Shown: piece after piece, positions 32,217 to 42,545 of the stretch
Layout of the letters: every line of letters begins with the position of its first letter
Position numbering within the stretch: the stretch's first letter is position 1
DNA from: Ectobius pallidus
Lineage: Eukaryota > Arthropoda > Insecta > Blattodea > Ectobiidae
Assembly: GCA_964059195.1 (NCBI GenBank)
Contig: CAXKWD010000003.1
Coordinates: 200,594,174 to 200,658,173, forward strand
Length of the DNA: 64,000 nucleotides
Reading direction: 5' to 3'
The notes under the pieces: model-generated
Seen by the model: the letters and a program-made list of their open reading frames with translations, nothing else
What the model was told of the DNA's origin: nothing
The model's database searches: none
Translations under genes and position numbers: made by a program

Positions 32217-33095
32217 CCTATACCTAGGGCCTTGATTTATTGCTGAAATGAAATAGCTGATTTCGGTGTTAACTTCCTTCTATTTCGGTGGGGATTTCAT
32301 GAAATAAATTACTTGTACTACATTGGGAACACTGCGCAATGATAAACTTTGCTTCTTTATTTACATGAACTAACACCCCCCCCCCCATTTCTATATTCTT
32401 CTCCCCTTGTATGAACTGAAGTAACTTTCGATTTAGGCATGATTAGAGTTAATGTTCAAATATAATTACGAGAAATATTATCGTAATTTCTACTAAACAC
32501 CATCAGATAGTCATTTGCAAACAGAAGTGCCAACCATACCACTGGATAAAAGACGAAATCTGTTGAATACAAGTAACAAATATTCTACACTCTTCTGCTG
32601 TAATCGATCATAAGCATCGCTAACTTGGCAAAGGCATAGCAGGAAAGGAGTGTACTCAACAGTACAAACCACGTCACAGATAATCTTTGCCGAAATTTTG
32701 CAATCTTTGTAATCGATCACAAATATCGATATATCGATAAATCTTCGACAGCCACAGAAACAGCAGAAAAAAGAGCATGCTGCTAAGAAATAAAAAATAC
32801 AGTACACCAAAACACAATGTTGTGATTTTAAAGCACATTTTCGTGCTCATTTCTCACTTTACGGACAGAAGGGGCATATTTCATGCTTATAGACACATTT
32901 CGCAGAATCAAGTAAATTTCGCAATATTTTGTGGATTCAATTTGGTTCATATTGGTATTTTAAGCATATAAAAGCTAAATATAGCTAAGGGAGGTTGTTT
33001 TATAAAATTTTGCACTTATCGTTGTTACCAAAAAATACGGCCCCTACGTATACCCTATTCTAGCAGTCACCACTTTAATTTAAGGCTTTTTAATA
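32217..33095. other. intron sequence, nothing firm
   Basis: Contains TATCGATATATCGATAAATC and a repeated AATCGATCA word near 32610-32750. The open frames here have no recognisable similarity. Confidence 0.4.
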
Positions 33096-33099
33096 TAGC

Positions 33100-33240
33100 C
33101 TATCATTTTCCTGGGTGATGTCCAGTCCTGAACCCGGAGATTTTTCGTTACTGAAAAACCCGGGCAGGAATTGAACTCGGATCGCCACGGTGGAAGGCAA
33201 GTATGCTACCTATACACCCATGGCAGCGCACATACAGTGA
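33100..33240 (-). repeat. tRNA-derived SINE fragment
   Basis: On -: TGCCATGGGTGTATAGGTAG (A-box-like), then about 33 nt later CCGAGTTCAATTCCTGCCCGG (B-box-like GTTCAATTC). Spacing and order match a tRNA head. The part after it (to 33100) is the SINE body, with no clear tail. Confidence 0.5.
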
Positions 33241-34745
33241 AGTTTCTACAATATGTTAAGAAAACATAAGTGAATGGATATTTTATACCCAGAGCTTAAC
33301 AAAAATTATTAAAAAAATCCGACCTGGACAATTGTTTCATGAAAAATGCACGTTTATGAATTTTGACACCCCCATGGAAGACATGAGGAAGTCTGTAGAA
33401 CTTTCACGAGAGAGTACTCAGGTCAAATTATTACGATATTAGGTGAAATAGCAAAGATGAGTTACTCTTAATATCTAATCTGGCATTTTCTTTTGTTATT
33501 TGGGAAACTATTAAAAGCCCAAATCAAATTGGCCGGCTGTGGAGTTCAAACTCAGGTCTTCCCAAATGTGAGTTCTTTCATGATCTTAATATTTGCAGCA
33601 CCAATTTGGGGGGAGGGGCTGTTTTGGTTCTTGAAAAACTGATACAGTCAGAAAATTTAGGGGACCTCACAAATTAAATTGTTGTAGTGAAATTTTTTTA
33701 TGCTGAAATTTTACCAGTGCATAGTGTTCTGGACTTTATTTTTATTTTTTGAAAAGTTTGTGATTTTTTTTGGAACTCCTCCCAAGCACAAAAGACTATT
33801 CAAGGTGTCACCGACCACCATACATGAATTTAAAACAGAATCTGGTGTATTACTTTAAGTTACCAGAAAATCTTAGAGTAGGTGCCATGTATTGTCTACA
33901 CAAGATTCAAACTCTGCGATCATCACATGGATTTCTATCGCTCAAAATGTCTGCCACAATTCTGTTACCTGTGATTTCTTTTTTCAGTATCACAGTCCGC
34001 ATTGACATAGTAAGATTCACACTTGATGGCCCATCTGACTTTTCCCACAAACGCTTCCAGTTCTCTCTGTTTCTGTGTAATCTAAGACTTCTAAGTGATT
34101 ACATATTTCTTCTTGAAGTTGTTTCCATTCAGCACTCAACACAATATGCATTGATTATAAAAAGTTTGCATTAATGTCTCTCCACACACACACTTTCTAA
34201 GTATTATTCAAATCTGTTTATAGGCTAAACGTACGAGCCCCTGACTATCAATCAGTGCTGCGAAAACCATACATTAATAACACTTTCCATGTCCAAAATA
34301 TCTGCGGTGCAAGTTTTAGGTGATTAACCCTGTATACTGGTATTTACTGTACTGGTATTTAATTTAGGGCAAGTTTCTAAATTCATCGGATTGATGAGTG
34401 ATGGATTCCACCAACTGAAGGCTGGATTTCACATTTTTCTCAATGGTTTCATGATTACTGATAAATGTAAAAAAAAAATCATTCGTTGGCCAAGGCGATG
34501 TTTTCGGGAGCACCAACATAGTAACTACATATAAAATTGTAAAATATTAGCGATGGCGTTGTTGTTAACTACGTTTTATTATTCTCCCACTAAAAAAAGT
34601 ATAGGCCTAATCATTTTGCTTTTACATTAAATACAATGGAAACTGATTATAATAATGATATATTAAATAAAATAAATCAACAAAAGTGAGACATACATTA
34701 AATCAACATCTTATCACAATGATAGACTCACCGGTATCTTATTAC
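33241..34745. other. intron sequence with dispersed-repeat pieces
   Basis: 34097-34185 is the same repeat as 9446-9540. 33520-33570 resembles a second tRNA-like B-box region on -. The open frame 33770-34174 has no recognised similarity. Confidence 0.4.
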
Positions 34746-35389
34746 TAGACCTGGGATTTTAGGCTCTAAAAAAATTAGTTTTAGGCACCTAAAATAGGCT
34801 TTTAAAACAAGTAAATAGGCTTCTAAAAGAGAAAATAGGCACTTAAAATATGCTTTAAAAATGTGTAAACAGATAGAAAATAGACTTTAAAATATTACAA
34901 TATACACTTAAACTGTAAAATGGTCTATTTTTACTGCAAGAAACGTGGTATACCTATTCTTAACAGAATTAACTGCAAAATTAGGCATCACGAACTATGT
35001 TCACTTAAACAGATGTTCTTTCACTGATGACTTGACACAGTAGTCCTTCCCCCTTAATCCTCCCCCCCCCCCCCGTAAGTCAGCATTCTTTTAGCGACAA
35101 TTGTTTGGAATAATCATGGTGCTGTGAAAAACCCACCTCTGCTCTTCTGCTTTTCATTGAGGGATATCCGTTACAAGATTGTGAAGTTGAATTTTATTTT
35201 AAATTTACAAAATAGGCATTTTAGGCACTAAAATAGTAAAATAGGCTCCAAAGGTCCAAATAGGCATTTTAGGGCACTATAAAACTTTATAAATGTAAGT
35301 GATTTATCATGAAACGTCCACATATTTAAAAATTTTCATGTTATTTCATAAGGAACAAAATAGGCATTTGCCTTAAAATCCCAGGTCTA
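34746..35389. mobile_element. hAT-type MITE family M, copy B
   Basis: Ends TAGACCTGGGATTTTAGGC...AAATCCCAGGTCTA, flanked by CTTATTAC (34738-34745) and CTTATTCC (35390-35397), a 7/8 match to an 8-bp duplication. It contains a C15 run near 35060. Homologous throughout to copies A and C. Confidence 0.85.
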
Positions 35390-35408
35390 CTTATTCCATA
35401 AAATTGGT

Positions 35409-35770
35409 TTGTCACAGTCCCAAGATAATCTGTGTGTTTTCACAGTATTCTTACTCTGGGGCAATAGTTCTCACATCAATAAGGTTTTTGTTCACCAGAA
35501 GAAGTCCATTAGAATTATCACTAATTCACCATTGAATGAACATTGTAGACCACTGTTTACTGATCTTAAAATATTAACTATTACTTCTCAGTATATTCTT
35601 GAGTCTCTATTATACGTTAGAGATAATATTAATGCTTTTAGTTATAGAAGCGATTTACACAATTACGAAACAAGGCAACAAAACTCTTTGAACTATCCTG
35701 CCTGCAGGCTTTCTTTAACTATGAAAAATTGTAAAGCCATGTCCATAAAGCCATGTCCAGGCGAACCAAG
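35409..35770 (+). pseudogene. LINE ORF2 C-terminal fragment
   Basis: LLWGNSSHINKVFVHQKKSI, RIITNSPLNEHCRPLFTDLK, ILTITSQYILESLLYVRDN: the conserved post-RT region of Jockey/CR1-group LINEs (WGxSS, QKKxIRII, CRPLF, Q[Y/H]I). Open for about 125 codons; the 5' part is missing and it starts next to MITE copy B. Confidence 0.8.
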
Positions 35771-36167
35771 TGCCTGCTGGATTATTTAGGCTAAAGCGAA
35801 ACCATTTCAAATATGTGATCTCTGGTTGGTTGACTACAAGGTCTTTTTACGATATGAGTGAATTGTTTTTTTTTTTTTTTGTGTTTTGTCTGATTTGATG
35901 TAATTTTATCTTTTTGGCCATGTGTATGCACTTTACGTTCTCCGACAGGCAATCTAACATTAAACATTTAACATTAGCCTATACTATACATACTACAGTA
36001 ATGTAGTTATGTTTTCATATTAACCCAAAATTACTAAGTATTATTTTATAATATAATTTATTTTATTAAATTATTTAAACAATATAAAAAAAAAATAACT
36101 CAAGTGTGACTTAAAATTGCATGCCATTGTAAAAATTTACTATGGCTGCAAACTATTGTACTGCCTT

Positions 36168-36860
36168 GGCTTCTTTCTCTTTCAGGTTTAGCTCTTTATG
36201 AGGAATTGGATAACGAATCCGCAAAAATAAGTTTAACTACTGTAGAGAACGTGAACCAGTTCAAATACTTAGGAAGTGTACTGACAAAAGATGCCCATTG
36301 CAGCAAGGAGATAAGATCAAGAATTGCCATAGCCAAGAAAGCATTTATGAAGAAGAGAACTCTGCTAACTAGTAGTCTGAACCTAGAGCTACGTAAAAAC
36401 CTGGTGAAGTGTTATATTTGGAGTATTGCTTTGTATGGATCAGAGACATGGACTTTGAGGAAATTAGAGAAGAAATATTTAGAAAGTTTTGAAATGTGGT
36501 GCTGGAGACAGATAGAAAATATAAAGTGGATGGACATGGTGACAAACGAAGAGCTTCTGAGTAGAGTGGGTGAGAAGAAGTCAATCATACACACAATTCG
36601 TCAGAGGAAAGCAAACTGGGGTTGGGCACATTCTCAGAAGGAACTGCTTATTACATGATGTCGTAGAAGGAAGATTGGAGGGTACAACTAGACTTGGAAG
36701 AAGAAGAATTCAGCTGTTGGACGATTTAAGGGAAAAGCGGAAATATTGGATGCTGAAGGAGGAAGCAGAGGATAGACAGTTTTGGAAAACAAAATTCGCG
36801 TACCAAGTTTGAAAACCTGCCGGAAGGCAGAATACTTACTACTACTACTACTACTACATT
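36168..36860 (+). pseudogene. LINE ORF2 3' part with TAC-repeat tail
   Basis: FKYLGSVLTKDAHCSKEIRS, IAIAKKAFMKKRTLLTSSLN, ALYGSETWTLRK, KRRKANWGHILRR-type text in two frames, ending TRLGRRRIQLLDDLRE ... FWKTKFAYQV-stop at 36812. One frameshift near 36600-36650 separates the frames 36206-36658 and 36570-36812. A (CTA)n run at 36837-36857 forms the 3' tail. The text is that of the common insect endonuclease-reverse transcriptase LINEs. Confidence 0.85.
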
Positions 36861-37204
36861 ATTTTTCTGTCTGTAATTTTGTTCACGTTACGAAACTTTA
36901 TATGCGGTCTCCATTACACAATTTTGAATTGTCAGTTCATCATAATGGCGGTGCAGGTACGATGGCACCAAAGCCTGTCGATGAGTTTGCGGAAACCAGC
37001 GTGAACTCATCAGAACCCAGAGAATGGAAAGCTGTTGGATTCCATCCATGAAATTAAAAATGCTCTGATGAAAGTTTGATGCCATTGAATTGATCCATCA
37101 ATGAATGTAAAAACTCGCCTTTGGTATTAAACTGTTTTACAGTACAAAATATCAAACGAGGGCGGTAGAAAGAGCTTGAAGAACACCAGTAAGTCAAAAA
37201 GCCA

Positions 37205-37904
37205 TCTGTGTAACGATATATAACTCGCTTCGCTCATTGGGAGCTCCACCCCCAAACCCCCGCTGAGGATCTCGGTAAAGGGTTTTTAAAAGATCTATGG
37301 GAGATAGAGTGCGTGTATTTAGTCTGCTGTATTGCCTAAATATTTTGTTTACATAGATTTCATAGCCTATCTATGCAAATATTCAATTTAGCATTGCCTT
37401 TACGACCAAGAAAATCATAGAAAGACACAAGTAAAAATGCAAGATTTCATCTACGAGTTATGATTAAAGAATGTAAATTATGAAATTTCTTTTACAGATA
37501 GAAGAAAATTTTGTTAGTTCTGGACAAAAATATGTTAATTAGATTTAATTATTATGAACCTGAGACTTCAGAATGAGAGTCCAGGACGTTACTATCTCAA
37601 CCACCCCGTTAGGTTTACGGAAATAATTATTTCTAAACTTTCAGAGCCCTACATGAACACTGTTTGATAATACTGTTGCCATGGAAACCGAGCCCTTTTT
37701 CAGGGATTTTTAGGACTAAAAATTTTAAAAAGTAACTTTTTGGAATTTTCCTATGGTTTACAGCCTGAAAGCTAGATGTGTACCAAATTTCAAGTTTTTA
37801 GCTCATCTGGAAGTGGGCAAACATTAATGTGAGTGAGTGAGTGAGTGAGTGAGTGAGTGAGTGAGTGAGTCAGTCAGTCAGTCAGTCAGCCATGTGGCTT
37901 TATA
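37205..37904 (+). repeat. repeat family X, copy 3 (single-unit), split by a mariner MITE
   Basis: Starts near TAACTCGCTTCGCTCATTGG (37222), with CCACCCCCAAACCCCCGC, GATCTATGGGAGATAGAG, the body shared with copy 2, one 153-bp unit, a long GTGA/GTCA microsatellite (37827-37887) and CAGCCATGTGGCTTTATA. The final TTATAGGG lies beyond the mariner insertion (38577 on). The 3' hairpin AGCCA-TG-TGGCT plus a short AT-rich end recalls rolling-circle element ends, but no CTRR is present; the class is open. Confidence 0.75.
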
Positions 37905-38575
37905 TGAGGGCCATTCAATAATTAAAGAGACAAACTGACCTAGACAAAAAACGGTTTATTTGTACAAAACAAGATTTTTCCTACTTTTCAACATAATCCC
38001 CATCAATATTGATGCACTTGTCCCAACGGGTTACTAGCTTTTTTGTACCGGCTGCAAAGAACTCTTTGTCTTGGTGTCGGAGCCAATTTCCCACAAATTT
38101 CTTGACATCCTCGTTATTCTGGAACTTCTTCCCACATAATGCCTCCTTCAGTGGACCACACAAATGGAAATCTGAGGGTGCTAAATCGCAACTTCAACAG
38201 GCCGGCCAGAACAGTGTTCGTCAGTCACTGATTCTTGACCACTTTTGAACTGTTCTACCCACTCATAAAAATTTTCACGGTCCATACAACTTTCACCATA
38301 CACTTGAGTCATTCTAGAGTATATAGTAGCTGGTTTTTCACCTTCAGCAATCAAAAAACGAATCACAGAACGTTGTTCAACCAATGTGGAAGTTTCAAGA
38401 AGACCTGACATCATTAAACTTAATTTTGAGGTTATAAACAGAGCAATGTTGATCCATCAGCTGATTAGAACTCATCCCAGTGATGCCAACTTAAAATTCT
38501 AAATGTATCAAACTTGTACTACCAACCATCTTTTCCCCAGACCTATTTGTCTCTTTAATTATTGAATGACCCTCG
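37905..38575 (-). mobile_element. mariner element, internally deleted
   Basis: TIRs TGAGGGCCATTCAATAATTA and mirror TAATTATTGAATGACCCTCG run about 30 bp inward (AATAATTAAAGAGACAAA), flanked by TA (37903-37904, 38576-38577). On - it encodes the transposase start and end with the middle lost. It sits inside the terminus of repeat-family-X copy 3, whose end it splits cleanly. 671 bp against the usual 1.3 kb. Confidence 0.9.
37981..38414 (-). pseudogene. mariner transposase with central deletion
   Basis: N-terminal part (38414-38190): VEQRSVIRFLIAEGEKPATI, YGESCMDRENFYEWVEQFKS, VTDEHCSGRP, i.e. the paired HTH DNA-binding domain of mariner. It then jumps, out of frame, to APSDFHLCGPLKEALCGKKF, which in full-length proteins follows the second catalytic motif, and on to KKLVTRWDKCINIDGDYVEK-stop. 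The first two catalytic Asp regions are missing. N- and C-terminal parts are little damaged, so the deletion derivative probably spread as such. Confidence 0.9.
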
Positions 38576-38898
38576 TATTATAGGGATTCAAAAACCAATA
38601 GGAGTTTTAGTACAGTAATTCTTTAAGCACTGTATAAAAAGGGAAAGTCCCACAGATGTGTGTGTATAAAAAAAATCTGATAAAACTACATATTCTGTAT
38701 ATAAATATATTTCTTAAGGCATCATAAAATCATATGTAAACTTTAAGTTATGAACTTCCTATATACAATTAATAAAATTGTCGAGTATTAACACAATATA
38801 TATGGGTCTCGTATGTTAAAGCCACCAGATGTACACACTGTTCACAGTTGTATGGAATATCCATGAAATTATTATAATCATAATAATTGTCATTTCAG

Positions 38899-39194
38899 GA
38901 GTATGCCATGCGGACGAATTGATTTACCTATTTCCATCAACACGAGTTTTTGGTAACTACACCTTCTCGGAAGAAGAAGACAACATGGCTGACATGCTCC
39001 TGACCATGTGGGTAAACTTTGCTCACACAGGAAGCCCGACATCTTCCTGGCATCCTGTTGAATTGAAAGAAGATCTCGAGTACTTTCATATTGCATCGCC
39101 TCACTCTGCGTACATGTTGCATGGCCTGCTTACAGAGCGAGCCAGATTTTGGTCGTCACTGCAAGTCTATACATCTCTCCATGATGAACTTTAG
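38899..39194 (+). CDS. carboxylesterase last exon, catalytic histidine and HDEL end
   Basis: Acceptor CATTTCAG|GA (phase 1 in), stop TAG 39192-39194. Translation (G)VCHADELIYLFPSTRVFGNY, EEEDNMADMLLTMWVNFAHT, GSPTSSWHPVELKEDLEYFH, ...RARFWSSLQVYTSLHDEL. GVCHADEL carries the triad histidine; WVNFAHTGSPT is a family hallmark. The C-terminal HDEL is a KDEL-receptor type ER-retention signal, so the enzyme is probably ER-luminal. A MITE begins 38 bp after the stop. The five exons give about 399 residues, so about 150 N-terminal residues are missing from the window. Confidence 0.95.
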
Positions 39195-39232
39195 CGCTGC
39201 TTCAAAAACATGGTAAATACAAATGTGATGAC

Positions 39233-40770
39233 TAGACCTGGGATTTTAGACTCTAAAAAACCTAAAATAGGCTTTTAAAACAAGACTTTTAAAAGAGAAA
39301 ATAGACACTTAAAATATGCTTTAAAAATGTGTAAATAGTCTTTAAAATATTACAATATACACTTAAACTGTAACATGGTCTTTTTTTACTGCAAGAAACG
39401 TGGTATACATATTCTTAACAGAATTAACTGCAAAATTAGGCATCGTGAACGATATTCACTTAAACAGATGTTATTTCACTGGTGAATTGATACAGTAGTC
39501 CTTCCACCTTAATCCTCCCCCTCCCCCGTCAGTCAGCATTCCTTTAGCGACAATTGTTTGGAATAATCAAATTTCTGGGAAAAACCCACCTCTCCTGTTC
39601 TGCTTTTCATTGAGAAATGTCTGTTCGTGCAAGCTACAGGTTTTACTAGCATTTTTCTACGTGTCTAGTTAGTCATTCTATTCAAACTCTCCGCTAAATC
39701 TATTTCCGCTGAGTCAGTTATTGCAGCGGAGTGATATAAGTTCTTTCCGCCTTTTCTCTGGTCTCCCGCCTCATCAGGTGTTAGCTTATGACGCCTCGTG
39801 CATACATTACAGCATTATGCAAAGTTAGTTAGAAGCCAGCATCCACATGAGATAGTCTATGTTGGATCGATCTCCAGATTCGCGCCAATTGTAAGACAAT
39901 AGCCACAGTGGTTTGCTCTTAAATCGCGAATAAATACATAATACTTCCAGATACAAGTATTATCGTGTGCGAGTATTTAATCTACACTAGTTACAGTAGA
40001 TTCATCATTATCGGCTTCTTAGATTCTTCTAAAAGCTCGTGTATTAGTTCGAGTGCATTGTGCAACCCACGCATTCACAGTAAATCAGCTATACAGTTTA
40101 TTATTCTCAAGATATTAATGTTAATCCATCCTAAACGGAACACAGCAATTATTACGAGTATTTTGATATAATAATCATTACTGGCATAATTACAGAACAA
40201 TTATCGCCACGTGGCCAGCATTTACACGCCAATCGTAATTCAGTGTTTATTTCAGTTTATTTATTATTCAATTTATACTTCAGTTTATTTCAGTGCATTA
40301 TTTAACCTACATCGTGTGAATAAAGAGTTACATTCTATTGTTACATGATTAAGGTTTTGTTTCCAATTACATCCGCGGATTCCTATATCCAGCATCCTGC
40401 GATATAAGTCCACTTAGCTCTACTACTCCTTTTATTATTGTTTTAAACAATAATTGGTCCTCCGCTACCAGAGATTCTTCTTAACTTCCCTTCCCATCAT
40501 TTTCCCTCTGGGGCAGGGTTATATGCCGTTCTTATCCCCAACAATGTCCATTATAAGATTGTAAAAATTACAGAAGTTGAATATTATTTTAAATGTACAA
40601 AATAGGAATTTTGGGCACTAAAATAGTAAAATAGGTCCAAATAGGCATTTTAGGGCACTATAAAACTCTCTAAATGTAAGTGATTTATCATGAAACGTCC
40701 ACATATTTAAAAAATTCCATGTTATTTCATAAGGAACAAAATAGACATTTGCCTTAAAATCCCAGGTCTA
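39233..40770. mobile_element. hAT-type MITE family M, copy C, in the esterase 3' region
   Basis: Ends TAGACCTGGGATTTTAGAC...AAAATCCCAGGTCTA with the exact 8-bp duplication GTGATGAC (39225-39232 and 40771-40778). It contains a solo LTR (39622-40543); without it the copy is about 610 bp, like copies A and B. It starts 38 bp after the esterase stop codon, so it lies in the 3' UTR or just past it. Confidence 0.9.
39622..40543. mobile_element. solo LTR, 922 bp, 5-bp TSD
   Basis: Begins TGTTCGTGCAAGC and ends TTATCCCCAACA (TG...CA), flanked by ATGTC on both sides (39617-39621 and 40544-40548). Comparison with MITE copies A and B, which lack it, defines the exact empty site. AATAAA words occur at 39929-39934 and 40319-40324. 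Length, TGTT...AACA ends and the 5-bp TSD fit a BEL/Pao or Gypsy LTR; the family is not determined. No internal retroviral-type ORF remains, as expected after LTR-LTR recombination. Confidence 0.85.
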
Positions 40771-40778
40771 GTGATGAC

Positions 40779-41860
40779 TTACTTAGTTCTTCAATGGCAT
40801 TAGACAGGTCCTAAGCAAATTAAAGGAATGTTGTTCTCATAGGCTTCCTCGGCTAAATGAACAACAATAATAATCTTGGCTGTCCCGGTGGTACCGTGTC
40901 ATGTTTAAAACATGATGACGCAGCTCCACCCGAACAGCCAAGATTATTATTAAAGGAATATTACCTACCAGTATTTTATAGAACCAGGAGGTTCATTGCC
41001 ACACATGAGCCTGCCTTTCTATTCTGTGCTAACTCCATCCAATCGTCCCTCGCAAATCCTACTTCCCTTAGATATATTCTAATATTGTCCTCACACCTAC
41101 ATCTAGGTCTTCCAAATGGTCTTTTCCCTTCGGGTCTTCCAGTCAATATTTTTTTTAGAAATGTCTTTCCTCCCCCATGTCCACCCCATTTCTTCCTCCG
41201 TGATTTAATTGCCCTTACTATATCCGGTGATGAGTACAGGTTTTGAAGCTCATCATTATGCAGTTTTCTCCAGTCCCCATTTTCATCTCTCTTATGTCCG
41301 AATATTTTCGTAAGCCCTCAGATTATGTTCTTCCCGATAAATAAGCGACCATGTCTCACATCGATATGACATAACTGGCAGGATAATGTCTTATAAATTA
41401 TTTTTATTTTTATATTTCTGGACAGAAGATAAGAAAGTTTCTGAATTGTATAAACACAAGAATTTCCTTATTTCAATTGACACTTAACTTCTTCCTTAAT
41501 ATTATTTCTATCTGTGATTGTTTAACCCATATATTTGAATTTCTCCACTTGTTCAAATGTTCTATCTGCTATTCTAATATTTTGTAGTGCGTTATTTTGA
41601 AGTTTCAAGACCATGTACTTAGTTTTTTCTGTATTAATTTCCAATCCAAAATTTCTGTGGGCATCAAAAAGTCTTTCTGCATCTCTCCCGGTTATGTTTA
41701 TGTCATCGCCCAGCAGAATCCTGTGAATAAGATAAAATTGGGTGGTCTATCTTGTCTTCCTGAACATTCCTAATGGCGTATTCCAAATCAAAATTAAAAA
41801 GTAAAGGTGATAGTGCATCTCCTTGCTTCGTACCACTTTTAATAGCAATGAAATAGCACT
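40779..41860 (-). pseudogene. LINE ORF2 (RT to C-terminus) and 3' end, decayed
   Basis: Read on -: GTKQGDALSPLLFNFDLEYA (RT), ILLGDDINITGR (an [A/G]DD box variant), FDAHRNFGLEINTEKTKYMV, VEKFKYMG, then HKRDENGDWRKLHNDELQNL, RAIKSRRKKWGGH, and PEGKRPFGRPRCRCEDNIRI with WMELAQNRK near 41000. Stops and frameshifts throughout. A 119-bp insertion lies at 40830-40948. The same 3' end recurs at 49590-49925. Confidence 0.8.
40830..40948. mobile_element. small hairpin-forming insertion with 11-bp TSD
   Basis: 119 bp flanked by ATTAAAGGAAT (40819-40829 and 40949-40959), absent from the homologous LINE copy at 49590-49925. It contains the inverted repeat AATAATAATCTTGGCTGT ... ACAGCCAAGATTATTATT (40866-40951) and an inner CATGTTTAAAACATG palindrome. 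No known family recognised. Confidence 0.6.
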
Positions 41861-41960
41861 AAACTGTATAACATAGCTTCACTGTGTTAACTTCCATTAT
41901 ATTTATTCAAAGTAGTCGAACGTTTGAAACACTTTTAGCTCACTTACGTACCTTTACTAG

Positions 41961-41997
41961 GACATGTTTCAAGAGGTAAGTACCCTCCCATCGTCGG
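41961..41997 (-). ncRNA. hammerhead-like motif in palindrome, left arm
   Basis: Mirror copy of the motif at 42119-42155 on the other strand. A transcript across the palindrome in either direction carries one sense copy. Confidence 0.5.
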
Positions 41998-42118
41998 CTA
42001 GCGGTCGACTGGCATTCTGGCGACTGTGTTGTGTGAAGTTCTGTGTGCTGCCATCTGGCAGATGGCAGCACACAGAACTTCACACAACACAGTCGCCAGA
42101 ATGCCAGTCGACCGCTAG

Positions 42119-42155
42119 CCGACGATGGGAGGGTACTTACCTCTTGAAACATGTC
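42119..42155 (+). ncRNA. hammerhead-like motif in palindrome, right arm (ACAUGU type)
   Basis: CCGACGA (42119-42125; U4 to C), stem II GGGAGG/CCUCUU including G-U pairs with a 7-nt loop, GAAA (42146-42149), CAUGUC. ACAUGU (42149-42154) is palindromic, GUC the triplet. Almost the same 3' half as the motif at 17041-17050. Confidence 0.5.
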
Positions 42156-42545
42156 CTAGTAAAGGTACGTAAGTGAGCTAAAAGTGTTTCAAACGTTCGA
42201 CTACTTTGAATAATTAGTATAGTTTCACTGTCAAAAAAACTTCATTCCTAAACTTTGTTTCCATTATATTGTTGAATGCCATGTATTTATTCTTGTTTAT
42301 TCAATGGTGAAAGATGGATCGCAATAACAGCTTTGTAATATTATACAGGACATTCAAATTAGATTTAAGAACCTCTCATATCATAACTCAGTTCTTGCTG
42401 TAATTCTAATGCATGCAAACATTCATTTGATGGTAGGTTAGGAGCCATCATGTATGAATTTTTGCACGTACTTTTGCAGAAATATGTCCTCTTTCCCCTT
42501 AACTGAGTCCCTGAAGTGAAATTACCATATTCCCATGTAGTCTGA

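Larger units (their letters stand above)
41904..42214. mobile_element. PLE 3'-end inverted dimer, near-perfect palindrome
   Basis: 41904-42060 is the reverse complement of 42061-42214 almost base for base, with essentially no spacer (centre CCATCTGGCAGATGG). Both strands therefore encode the same short frame, differing at one residue. Each arm is the 3' end of a PLE: an ORF tail and a hammerhead-like motif next to CATGTCCTAG, as in the PLE at 16281-17115. Similar words at 41872-41886 and 42218-42233 (ATAGCTTCACTGT/ATAGTTTCACTGT) may be the target duplication. Confidence 0.8.

Noticed and set aside
32511..32810. 99-codon Cys/Phe-rich frame on -
   Set aside because: No domain, no splice context in an intron; likely random.
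37827..37887. Regular GTGA/GTCA repeats considered as a CRISPR-like or satellite array
   Set aside because: A tetranucleotide microsatellite at the end of repeat family X, without spacers.
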